Positions 8,079-16,514 of a DNA stretch of 43,276 nucleotides are shown here, piece by piece (the first letter of the stretch is position 1; every line of letters starts with the position of its first letter). Origin of the DNA: Vicinamibacterales bacterium (GTDB lineage Bacteria; Acidobacteriota; Vicinamibacteria; Vicinamibacterales; 2-12-FULL-66-21); the NCBI GenBank assembly GCA_035699745.1, contig DASSPH010000109.1, positions 1-43,276 on the forward strand. The letters run 5' to 3'. The position numbers and the translations under genes are program-made. Below the pieces are notes generated by a model. That model ran no database searches and was not told the DNA's origin. It saw only the letters and a list, made by a program, of their open reading frames with translations.

Positions 8079-10487
8079 CTAGCCGTCGCGCAGCACCGCC
8101 ATGGGATCGAGGCGCGCGGCGCGCAGCGCCGGCGCAACAGTTGCCGCGAAGGCCGAACCTGCGACGACGACGACCGCGGCGGCCAGCGCGGGCGGATCCG
8201 CGGGGCCCACACCCGCCAGGAACGATCGAAGCACTGTACCGCCCAGCGCACCGGCGGCGACGCCGACCGTCAGCCCAGCACCGATGACTCCCGCATGCTG
8301 GCGCAGCACGAGGCGAAGGACGTCTGCGGCGGTCGCCCCCACCGCGCGCCGGATGCCGATCTCTCGCGCGCGCTGGACGACGGTGAACGAGACCAGCCCG
8401 TAGACGCCGAAAGCCGCGAGCGCGACCGCGAGAGCGCCGAACCCGCCGGTGACCAGCGCGCCTATCCTCGCCGGCAGAACAGCGACGGCGACGGCGTCGC
8501 TCATGGACTCGATCTGGACTTCTGCGCCGGACCACAGGCGGCCGAGCTCGCTCGCCATCAACGCCGCCGTGCCGCGCGGGTCCGACGTGCGGACATGCAT
8601 CGTGACGAAGTGGCTGTATTGCTGCCGGATCGGCAGGTAGATGACGGGCGCCGGCGCTTCGCCGAGCGTGCGGTACTTGCTGTCTCTGACCACCCCGACT
8701 ACTTCGAGCGTGCGGCTCCCGTAGCGCACCAGCTGCCCGAGCGCCGCGCCGTTCCAGAACTGCCTGGCCAGCGTGTCGTTCACGATGGCCACCGGGAGCG
8801 CGCCGCGGCGGTCCTCCCACGTGAAGTCGCGGCCGGCGAGCAGGGGGATGCGGAGCGTCGCGAACCATCCGGGTGAGACCCGGCTTGCCAGCACGCGCCG
8901 CCGTCTGCCCGCCGCGTCCGCCGGCAGCGAGACGTCGAACTCTTCGCGGCCGGTGAGCGCGAGCGGCACGATGGTGGCGAGCGCCGCCGAATGAACGCCG
9001 GGGGACGCGCCGACTCGCCGCGTCCAGTCGCTGAGAATCTGATCTCCGCGTGCGGCATCGAGGCTGCGATCGATCTCGACGGTGCCGAGGACGACGCCGG
9101 TTGAATCGAAGCCCGGTTCGATCGCGTGAATCCTGCCCAGGCTGCGCACGAACAGTACGCTCCACACGATGAGCGCCGAGCACACCGCGACCTGCAGCGC
9201 GACCATCGCGCGCCGCAGCCGGCGCCGCTCGGGCGATCCGCTGCTGTCCGCCTTGAGCGACGTGGTCAGATCGACGCGTGCCGCCTGTCGTGCCGGCAAC
9301 AGGCCGAAGAGGACCGCGGTCGCCGTCGAAAGCGCGATCGCATAGGCGAGCACGCGCCGGTCGAGCGCGAGATCCAGATGGAGCGGGAAGGGCATCCGTT
9401 GAATCGCCAGTTCCACGAACCCCACGAGCCCGGCGGCGAGAAGCAGTCCGGCCACTCCGCCCGCTCCCGCGAGCACCAGACTCTCGGTCAACAGCTGCCG
9501 CACGAGGCGGCCGCGGCTGGATCCGAGCGAGAGCCGGACCGCGATCTCCCGCTGGCGGAGCGCGGCGCGTCCGACGAGCAGTCCGGCAATGTTGCTGCAG
9601 CCGATCACCAGCACGAAGCCGGACACGATCGTGAGCAGGAAAAGGAACGCGAAGATCGGCCAGACGATGCTGATCATTCCCTGGAACGCATGCACTCCCG
9701 ACAGGGGGCGAGCGTCGATGCCGGCCAGCGACTCGGGGAGTTCGGGGTACTCGCGTCGCAGCTGTGAAGCCACTGTCCGCAGCGCCGCGGTTGCCGCCTC
9801 GCGTTCGATCCCCGGCTTCAGCCGCGCCACGACCTCGAACTGAGGCAGCAGCCGGCTTGGCGTCGCGTCCCCGGCGCGGCGCGGATCCAGCGGCATCCAG
9901 AAGTCGAGCCTGAATCCTGGCGGTGCGGTCCCGCGGAATCCGTCCGCCATCACACCGGACACCTGCACCGATCGGCCGCCGAGCACCAGCGTTCGGCCCA
10001 CGATCGCGGGATCCGACCCGAAACGCTGCCTCCAGACGTGATGCGCAAGGACGACGCTGGCAGCCGTGGCGTCGTCAGCCCGGTAGGTATCGCCCACGTG
10101 AGGGCGGACGCCGAGCAGGGTCAGGTAATTGGCGGACGTGATCTGTCCGCGCAGCCTGATCGCCGTGCCTCCCTGGTCGAGGTTCATCGACGTGAGCCGA
10201 TATGCGGCGACGCTCGAGAACACCCCGGCGCGATCGCGAATGTCTTCGTAGACGGGCCACGAGGTGAGGCTCTGCCCTGGGTACACGCGAACCAGCCTGC
10301 CGGGTTCGCTGACGGGCGGCGGGGTCAGGAGGAGCGCGTTGACGATGGTGAAGACCGCCGTGTTGCCGCCGATCGCAATGGCCAGCGTGGCGATCGAGAC
10401 GGCCGAGAACCCCGGATAGCGGGCGAGCAGGCGGACGCCGAGAGCCAGATCGCGCCGGACGTCGGTCAGGAAACTCGTGAGGATCAT
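8079..10487 (-). CDS. ADOP-family FtsX/MacB-like ABC transporter permease
   Basis: An 802-residue duplicated permease. The N-terminal half has a membrane helix (about 30-50), a periplasmic MacB-PCD-like domain, and an FtsX module ending near residue 420 in LLPARQAARVDLTTSLK. The second half repeats this: a helix (MVALQVAVCSALIVWSVLFV), a second periplasmic domain, and an FtsX module with REIGIRRAVGATAADVLRLV and the terminal ALRAARLDPMAVLRDG. Such duplicated permeases without their own ATPase are abundant in Acidobacteria; substrates are unknown. Unlike the copy at 22380, it lacks the cytoplasmic prefix domain and has no PadR gene beside it. It begins 66 bases downstream of the cell-wall operon stop. 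Confidence 0.9.
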   Translation of the reverse strand: MILTSFLTDVRRDLALGVRLLARYPGFSAVSIATLAIAIGGNTAVFTIVNALLLTPPPVSEPGRLVRVYPGQSLTSWPVYEDIRDRAGVFSSVAAYRLTSMNLDQGGTAIRLRGQITSANYLTLLGVRPHVGDTYRADDATAASVVLAHHVWRQRFGSDPAIVGRTLVLGGRSVQVSGVMADGFRGTAPPGFRLDFWMPLDPRRAGDATPSRLLPQFEVVARLKPGIEREAATAALRTVASQLRREYPELPESLAGIDARPLSGVHAFQGMISIVWPIFAFLFLLTIVSGFVLVIGCSNIAGLLVGRAALRQREIAVRLSLGSSRGRLVRQLLTESLVLAGAGGVAGLLLAAGLVGFVELAIQRMPFPLHLDLALDRRVLAYAIALSTATAVLFGLLPARQAARVDLTTSLKADSSGSPERRRLRRAMVALQVAVCSALIVWSVLFVRSLGRIHAIEPGFDSTGVVLGTVEIDRSLDAARGDQILSDWTRRVGASPGVHSAALATIVPLALTGREEFDVSLPADAAGRRRRVLASRVSPGWFATLRIPLLAGRDFTWEDRRGALPVAIVNDTLARQFWNGAALGQLVRYGSRTLEVVGVVRDSKYRTLGEAPAPVIYLPIRQQYSHFVTMHVRTSDPRGTAALMASELGRLWSGAEVQIESMSDAVAVAVLPARIGALVTGGFGALAVALAAFGVYGLVSFTVVQRAREIGIRRAVGATAADVLRLVLRQHAGVIGAGLTVGVAAGALGGTVLRSFLAGVGPADPPALAAAVVVVAGSAFAATVAPALRAARLDPMAVLRDG

Positions 10488-10553
10488 CGGCCGGTGCCTC
10501 CGACCTTACAAGACCCTCGAATGGTGCGGAAGTTTCAGCCGCCGCCGAGGGAA

Positions 10554-11342
10554 TCAGGGACGCTCGCCAAGCGAGATCGCCACGACGGCCCGGCCCAGCT
10601 GGATTGCATCGCCGGAGGCGAGGCGCACGCCGCGGCGGTCACGCGGCGCAACTTTCAGGGTCCGCCCGCCGCGGAGAAGGAACGTCGGGTTGGTGCTCGA
10701 CTCGTTGAACAGCATGTAAGCGCCGGCCGCCGCGTCGAACTCGATCCGCGCGTGGGCGCGGGCCACCGTCTCGCTCACGCCGTCGCGCGCGTCGCTGAAC
10801 GCCACGTCGTTCCGCCGCACGCGCCCCAGGGCGTCGGCCGGCTCGGAGCCTCGGCCGATCGACACGGCGCCGGCCGCGAACGTGTACTCGCTGTTGTCGC
10901 ATTGCCCTTTGACGATCCGGAGGCGCAGCTCGGGGATGGTGCCGAGGGTTCGACGAGGAGCGGCGTCGCGCTCGGCGGCGCAGTCCACCCGCAGCACCGG
11001 CGCGCCGTCCTGCGCGCCGCCGGACACGGTGACGCTGACGTCGAGGGCGCCGGGGGGCTCGCAGCGCAGTTCCGCGAGCCGCTCCCGCAACCGCCGCTCG
11101 AGCTGTGCGAACACGGCATCGAGGGCGGCGGCGTCGGCGGAGGGCTGGGTCACGAAGACGCGAACGCGGTTGTAGGGAAAGATGCGGGTGCCGCGGCCGG
11201 CCGGCACGACCTTCTGCTCCAGCTGGTCGAGCGCGGACTGCAGCAGTTCCAGCGGCGCGGCATCCGCATCCGGCGGCGCATCGAAGAAACTGCGCACGCG
11301 CCGTCCGAACGTGCGCGCGGCGTCCCACAGTGGTTCCGTCAC
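10554..11342 (-). CDS. FhaA-like protein: DUF3662-type N-terminus plus FHA domain
   Basis: A 262-residue protein. Residues 1-115 resemble the FhaA N-terminal domain (PLELLQSALDQLEQKVVPAG, FPYNRVRVFV, then a helix of LERRLRERLAEL). Residues about 165-260 form an FHA domain (AVSIGRGSE, VARAHARIEF, LFNESSTNPTFLLRGG). FHA domains bind phosphothreonine. Here the usual Asn-Gly-Thr turn is replaced by STNPTF, and the GR and H segments are further apart than usual, so phosphopeptide binding may be altered. The start is GTG 11342, with GAGGAGGG six bases upstream and the RodA-PBP stop ten bases away. Last gene of the cell-wall operon. By analogy with mycobacterial FhaA it would dock on phosphorylated division or wall proteins. 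Confidence 0.85.
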   Translation of the reverse strand: MTEPLWDAARTFGRRVRSFFDAPPDADAAPLELLQSALDQLEQKVVPAGRGTRIFPYNRVRVFVTQPSADAAALDAVFAQLERRLRERLAELRCEPPGALDVSVTVSGGAQDGAPVLRVDCAAERDAAPRRTLGTIPELRLRIVKGQCDNSEYTFAAGAVSIGRGSEPADALGRVRRNDVAFSDARDGVSETVARAHARIEFDAAAGAYMLFNESSTNPTFLLRGGRTLKVAPRDRRGVRLASGDAIQLGRAVVAISLGERP

Positions 11343-11352
11343 CGCCCCCTCC

Positions 11353-14300
11353 TCACTTGATCAGGCCCAGCTCGCTCGCGGCAGTGACGATGGCGCCGGC
11401 GATCGGCGCCGCGGCGCGGCCGCCATAGCCGGCGTTCTCGACGAGCACTGCGAAGGCGATCCGGCGTCCCTTCCCCGATGCGGGCGCGAAGCCCGTGAAC
11501 CAGGCGTGCGCCGCCGCGCCGCCGATCTCCGCAGTGCCGGTCTTTCCGGCGATGGCGATCGGCAGCGATCGCAGGCTGCGTCCGGTGCCGGACGTGACCA
11601 CCGCGCGCATCGCCCGCGCGATCCGCTCCGCGTCACGCGCGGACAGGAAGCGCGTTCCCGGGCCTGCCGTGTCTTCCGCCGATGCCTCCCATCGCACGGG
11701 TACAATCCCGCCGCCGGCGGCGATCGACGCCGACACGCGCGCGAGCTTCAGCGGTGTCACCAGCGCTTCCCCCTGGCCATAACCGGTTTGCGCGAGGTGC
11801 GGCCTCACACCGTCAGGCGTGGACGAGCGTGCGACGCTGATTTGAAACAGCGAGGCGGCGTCGATCAGCGGCCGCGGACCCATCGCCAGCGCGAGCTGCG
11901 CGAAGTACGCGTTGCAGGAGACCGCGAGACCGCGGTCCAGATCGACTTCGCCGTGCGGCACGGTGTCCAGCAGGTCGTCGCGCACCGGCCGCGACATGCC
12001 GCGGACGTAATTGCCCACGCGTCCGTCCGGCAGCCGTCGGCACACGAAGCGATCGCGATCTTCGTGCGTGCGCAGCGCGGCGGCGGCGACGATCAACTTG
12101 AAGGTGGATCCCGGCGGGTACAGGCCGTACCGCGCCCGGTCGAGCCACTGCGCCGCATCGTCCTGGTTACCGGCGACATCACGGCCCGCCGCTCCCTGCG
12201 TCGGCCAGGGGTAACTCGCGGCGGCGAGCAGCTCGCCGGTGGCCGCATCCAGGACGACTGCCGCGCCGCGGGCGACGCGGCCGGCGGCGATGCCGTCGCG
12301 CAGCGCCGCGGCGACGCGGGCCTGGAAGCGTGCATCCAGCGTCGTGTGAAGGTCGCGCTCGCGCGAGCGGATCGCGATCACCGCAGCGCTGCGCGGGCGG
12401 TAGCGCTGCCGCACGAGCGGAAGCAGGTCGCGCAGGTCGCGCCGGACTGCCTGCGTCCGTTCACCGCTGCGCGGACTCACCACCTCGACGACCGCCGCAT
12501 GGTCGTCGAAGCCTTTCAGTCTGGCGTCGCTGTCGCGCTCGAGGTAAGAGGAATTGCGCGCGCCCCAGTTCGCCTGCGTGGCCCAGTCGCCGAGCAGGTG
12601 AAACGCCAGGCCGCCGAGGGGATAGCAGCGAACGCGGTCATCGGCGCAGTCGTCGACCGCGACGCCGGAGGCGTTCGCGTAGGTGACGCCGATCGCGGAT
12701 ATCTCGTTCGCCCGGCTCGTCGCCAGCGGCAGGCCGTTCCGGTCGTAGATGCTGCCGCGCTCGAGCGAACGCGCCGCCGCGAGCAGTCGAGGGTTGTACT
12801 CGAACCGATAGCCGCCGTCCGCCTGTTCCGCGAGACTCGACGCCGCGGCGAAGTCATCGGCGCGAACCACCTGGATCCAGGCGGCGCGCGAGAGAATGGC
12901 CGCGCCCGCGAGGCCGAGCGCCGCGGCGACGAAGCGTATCGGCGTCCGCATGTGCGCGCGATCGCGCGACTGCCGGCGCGCGATCGACAGCACGATGCCG
13001 ATCGCGGCACAGTTGGCGAGCATCGACGAACGGCCGTAGCTCAGGAACGGTGTGACGACGCCCGAGAGCGGAATCAGGCCGACCAGCCCTCCGGCGATCA
13101 CGATCGCCTGCACGCTGAGCACGAGAACGACGCCGACGGCGAGGAACGACGTGAAGTCCCCGGGCGCGCGACGCGCGATCCGCAGACACCGCCAGCAGAG
13201 GAACGCGTACAGCCCGGCGACCACCGCGAAGCCGATCCAGCCGAGCTCTTCGCCGATCGCGGCGAGCACGAAGTCCGTATGCCCTTCCGGGATGGCATTG
13301 GGGCTGCCGAGTCCGCCGCCGCTGCCCCAGACAGCGCCCGTCGACAAGGCCCAGAGCCCCTGCGCGACGTGCGTGCCGCCGGGTACGCCGTTGTTCCACG
13401 GGTCCGCCCACATCATCACGCGGTTGCGGACCGTCGCCGGCATGCCCGTCCAGTAGGCGGCCGCGAATCCGGCGAACAGCAGCGCCAGGCCGAGCGCCGC
13501 GAGACCGGGCCGTCCGCGCGCCATGCCGAGCATGCCCAGGAACACGCACGAGAGCACCAGCGCCGGCCCGAGATCCTTCTGAAAGAAGAAGAACAACAGC
13601 ACCAGCGTCATGCCGGCGAGCACCGGGCGCACGTCGCGCCATCGCGGCAGGCGCACGTAACGCAGCCACGGCCGCGCTGCCGTCGGCGGTTCCGACAACT
13701 CCCGCAGCAGCTCCATGCGCCGGCCGAAGTACGCCGCCAGCGCGAACACGACCAGCAGGCGAATCGCTTCCACCGGCTGCGCGCCGAAGAGGTTCACCTT
13801 CACCCCGCTGGTGCCCGGACCGCTGCCGAACGCGAGCAGCAGCGCTGCCAGCGCGCACGCGAGGCCGAGGGGCAGCAGCACCGCCCGCCGCAGCCGTGAG
13901 GCTTCGAAATCCACCTCCGACACCGCAACCATCACCAGCACACCCGCGGCGGCCCCCGCCGCGAACAGCTCCGCGCTGACGGTGTCGCGGATCGGATCGC
14001 GCAGCGCGATCATCGTCATCAGGCCGATCCCGCACAGCATCATCAGCGCCGGCAGCAGCAGCGGATCGTCGTGGCGCCGGCGCCGGCGGCGGAACAGATG
14101 CGCCAGCCAGAACGCCGCGACGAAGATCGCCACGGACCCGGCGACGCGCCGCGAGAACTGTGCGATGCTCCTGACCGCCAGCCGCGGCTTCAGCGCGACG
14201 ATGTCCTGGCGCGACAGCAGCGCATGGCCCGTTCGTGTGCGCACTTCGCGAAGTTGTCCGACGCGATCGAGACCGCCGGGCGCGGTCATTCGCGCGAACA

Positions 14301-14568
14301 GGGCGCGCGCCGCCGATTCCCGCGCGGGCGCCGCCTCGAACATCGTCAGCGCCGGTTCGAGCTCGGCGGCGCTCTTCACCGCATACAGCGGAATGACGCC
14401 ACCCGCCGGCGTGAGGTCAGGCGCGCCGATCTTCGCCGTCCAGGTCAGCACCACGCCGCACAGCACGATCGCCGAGGCGATGGCGAGTCCGGCGAGCTCG
14501 ATGTTCAGGCTGTGGAGCCGCCCGTCTGCCGCCGGCTGGTCGATCCGTTCCGCATGGACGACGCGCAT
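11353..14568 (-). CDS. RodA/FtsW glycosyltransferase fused to class B penicillin-binding transpeptidase
   Basis: A single open frame of 1,071 residues. Residues 1-45 hold a first membrane helix, and 46-140 form a probable extracytoplasmic insert. Residues about 143-530 are the SEDS polymerase: GHTDF with catalytic-site Asp432 and GLVGLIPLSGVVTPFLSYG (494-512). A short basic cytoplasmic linker (530-542) leads to the PBP's own anchor helix (543-567) and periplasmic part. The transpeptidase motifs are complete: S821-T-F-K824, S884-C-N886 and K1009-T-G1011. SEDS and class B PBP are normally separate partner proteins that polymerise and cross-link peptidoglycan; here their 1:1 ratio is fixed. The ATG is two bases after the kinase stop. 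An internal ATG (12951) matches a stand-alone PBP start but has no visible ribosome site. Confidence 0.93.
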   Translation of the reverse strand: MRVVHAERIDQPAADGRLHSLNIELAGLAIASAIVLCGVVLTWTAKIGAPDLTPAGGVIPLYAVKSAAELEPALTMFEAAPARESAARALFARMTAPGGLDRVGQLREVRTRTGHALLSRQDIVALKPRLAVRSIAQFSRRVAGSVAIFVAAFWLAHLFRRRRRRHDDPLLLPALMMLCGIGLMTMIALRDPIRDTVSAELFAAGAAAGVLVMVAVSEVDFEASRLRRAVLLPLGLACALAALLLAFGSGPGTSGVKVNLFGAQPVEAIRLLVVFALAAYFGRRMELLRELSEPPTAARPWLRYVRLPRWRDVRPVLAGMTLVLLFFFFQKDLGPALVLSCVFLGMLGMARGRPGLAALGLALLFAGFAAAYWTGMPATVRNRVMMWADPWNNGVPGGTHVAQGLWALSTGAVWGSGGGLGSPNAIPEGHTDFVLAAIGEELGWIGFAVVAGLYAFLCWRCLRIARRAPGDFTSFLAVGVVLVLSVQAIVIAGGLVGLIPLSGVVTPFLSYGRSSMLANCAAIGIVLSIARRQSRDRAHMRTPIRFVAAALGLAGAAILSRAAWIQVVRADDFAAASSLAEQADGGYRFEYNPRLLAAARSLERGSIYDRNGLPLATSRANEISAIGVTYANASGVAVDDCADDRVRCYPLGGLAFHLLGDWATQANWGARNSSYLERDSDARLKGFDDHAAVVEVVSPRSGERTQAVRRDLRDLLPLVRQRYRPRSAAVIAIRSRERDLHTTLDARFQARVAAALRDGIAAGRVARGAAVVLDAATGELLAAASYPWPTQGAAGRDVAGNQDDAAQWLDRARYGLYPPGSTFKLIVAAAALRTHEDRDRFVCRRLPDGRVGNYVRGMSRPVRDDLLDTVPHGEVDLDRGLAVSCNAYFAQLALAMGPRPLIDAASLFQISVARSSTPDGVRPHLAQTGYGQGEALVTPLKLARVSASIAAGGGIVPVRWEASAEDTAGPGTRFLSARDAERIARAMRAVVTSGTGRSLRSLPIAIAGKTGTAEIGGAAAHAWFTGFAPASGKGRRIAFAVLVENAGYGGRAAAPIAGAIVTAASELGLIK

Positions 14569-14570
14569 GG

Positions 14571-16514
14571 CTAGAACTCCCTGCCCTCCTGGGGCAGCGC
14601 CTCTTCCGGCGTCAGCTGCTGGACGATCTGCCGAAGCTGTGTCTTGCAGGTCTCGACGTGCTTTGCGGCGTTCCCGAACTCGACGATGCGTTCGAAGGAC
14701 GCAACGCAGGTCTCGAAATCCGCCTTCGCCTTCTCGAGTGCGACGATGCGTTGATCGCCGGTCAGGAGCGCCGCGCGGCGTTTGCCCATCAGTCCGCGGC
14801 GCAAGCTGGCGTCGCCGAGCAGCGCCGTGTCGCGTCGAGTGATCGAGTACCCGCGCTTGACCGCTTCGTCGAGCGACTGAATGGCGCCGTCGACGTCCGC
14901 GAGGACGTAGAGCTGCGTCATCGCCATGCCGACGTACGGATCGAACGACCTGGGATCCGCCGCCGCCGCGTCCCGGAAGCGTGCGACCGCCGCCTGCGCG
15001 AGCGGCGTGCTCTGCGGGCGCGCCCGTTGCGCGGCCAGCCGCCGCACGTGCGCATCGGCCGTCAACTGCTTCGCGAGCAGCGTCCCGTCCCGCGGCGCCA
15101 GCACGCGCGCCCACGCGAAGGCCGCCTGCGCCTGCCGCCACTCCTCGGGCCCCATGGTCGGCACCTCGCGCCGGTAATCGGCGATGACACGGTCTCCGAC
15201 CGTACGCAGCGTCGAGAGCAGTTGACTGTTGACCCGCATCCGGAGGCCGACGTCGAGGAGCGCCCAGCGCTCGATCGCGTCGTACGCCTCACGCGCGGCG
15301 ACGACGGCGCGTTCGTCGATGCCGGGAATCGTCTTGCGGAACCCTTCGGCGAACAGCCACTCGACGCCTTCGGTGAGCACGATGCCGATCAGCAACACGG
15401 TGGCGATTGCCCCCGCGAGCCGGCGCAGCGCCGGACGCGCCGCCGTCCGCGCCGGCGGAACGCCAGCGGGCTGAACCGCCGGCACAGCCTCCGTCCTCGC
15501 CGCGAGCGGCGGGGGTGGTGCCGGAAGCGGATCGGTCATCGCCACTGCAGGCGGTGCGAGGCGCGGTTCGGTGAGAGTCACCGGCTCCGTCTCGACCACC
15601 GCCGCGGCCGCGCCCCGCGAGACGGGCAGCGTCGCCGGCGTCTCGTAGTAGACCGCCGCCATCGGCGTCTCACGCCGCGCGAACCGCTCGAGGTCGGCGA
15701 GGATTTCCGAGGCGCGCTGATAGCGATGCGCCGGCTGAAACGCGAGCAGCCGGTGAATGATCGCCTGCAGGTGGACGGGACAATCGGGGGGAAGCGCCGC
15801 GCGCGGCGCGTTGTTGGTGATGGCGCTGTACAACTGCCGCCGCAGCCGCGGATCCTCGAGCAGCGGATACGGCCGATGGCCCGAGACCATCTCGTACAGC
15901 ATCACGCCGAGAGACCAGAAGTCGGCGTGCACGTTCACGCGCTCCGACCGCAGCCGCTCAGGTGCCGCATACGCGATGGTGCGCCCCACGTCCGTCGCGA
16001 GGTCGCGCGCCTCTTCCAGCACCTTCGCCATGCCGAAGTCGAGCACCTTGCGCTCGCCGTTCTCGGGAATCTTCAGGTGCGCCGGCTTGAGATCGTTGTG
16101 CAGCAGCCGGTACCGGCGCTGCTCGATGGTGGCGGAAAACCCGTGGGCGCGATCGAGGAACTGGCACAGCCAGATCGCGTGGCCGACCGCGTCGTCGTAC
16201 GGGAGCCGGCCGCGCCGCAGCCGCTCTTCGAGCGACGGCCCTTCGACCAGCTCCATGGCGATGTAGAAGTCGTCGCCGTCGGGCCCGAAGTCGAACACCT
16301 CCGGCACCATGCCGTGCTCGGCGGCAAAGGCCTGCTGCAGGATCGCGCCGTGCCTCTCGGCGGCGATCGTCGCGGCGCCGTTCTCGCCGGCATGGAGGAT
16401 CACCTTCAGCGCCGTCAGCCGTCCGTCGCTGCGGCGCCGCGCGGCGAACACCGTGCCGAACTGGCCGCGCCCGATCGGCTTCGGATCGAGAAGCTCGAAG
16501 TCCTCGCGCGCCAT
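14571..16514 (-). CDS. Membrane Ser/Thr protein kinase with atypical catalytic loop (PknA/B position)
   Basis: A 647-residue protein. The kinase domain spans about 9-280: GRGQFG loop (15-20), Lys37, helix-C Glu53, catalytic loop H139-N-D141-L-K-P, DFG at 159-161 and AYAAPERLRSE. The catalytic Asp is present, but the loop reads D-L-K-P-A-H, with His146 where the magnesium-binding Asn belongs, and Asn140 replaces the HRD Arg. A Pro/Ala-rich linker (300-360) leads to a membrane helix (about 364-382) and an extracytoplasmic helical, TPR-like region of some 260 residues. This region is not the PASTA repeats found in PknB. The ATG overlaps the phosphatase stop by one base (TAATG), which sets the start; the open frame upstream is a shadow. 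It probably phosphorylates the FHA and wall proteins of its operon. Confidence 0.9.
   Translation of the reverse strand: MAREDFELLDPKPIGRGQFGTVFAARRRSDGRLTALKVILHAGENGAATIAAERHGAILQQAFAAEHGMVPEVFDFGPDGDDFYIAMELVEGPSLEERLRRGRLPYDDAVGHAIWLCQFLDRAHGFSATIEQRRYRLLHNDLKPAHLKIPENGERKVLDFGMAKVLEEARDLATDVGRTIAYAAPERLRSERVNVHADFWSLGVMLYEMVSGHRPYPLLEDPRLRRQLYSAITNNAPRAALPPDCPVHLQAIIHRLLAFQPAHRYQRASEILADLERFARRETPMAAVYYETPATLPVSRGAAAAVVETEPVTLTEPRLAPPAVAMTDPLPAPPPPLAARTEAVPAVQPAGVPPARTAARPALRRLAGAIATVLLIGIVLTEGVEWLFAEGFRKTIPGIDERAVVAAREAYDAIERWALLDVGLRMRVNSQLLSTLRTVGDRVIADYRREVPTMGPEEWRQAQAAFAWARVLAPRDGTLLAKQLTADAHVRRLAAQRARPQSTPLAQAAVARFRDAAAADPRSFDPYVGMAMTQLYVLADVDGAIQSLDEAVKRGYSITRRDTALLGDASLRRGLMGKRRAALLTGDQRIVALEKAKADFETCVASFERIVEFGNAAKHVETCKTQLRQIVQQLTPEEALPQEGREF

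Noticed and set aside
12951-12951. Internal ATG as a separate PBP gene start
   Set aside because: The codon matches a typical PBP beginning, but no Shine-Dalgarno or stop lies before it and the upstream frame is open and coding. An internal start is possible but unsupported.
11182-13899. A 905-codon open frame on the plus strand
   Set aside because: It is antisense to the RodA-PBP fusion, Arg/Asp/His-rich without recognisable motifs; the minus-strand frame has complete SEDS and PBP signatures.
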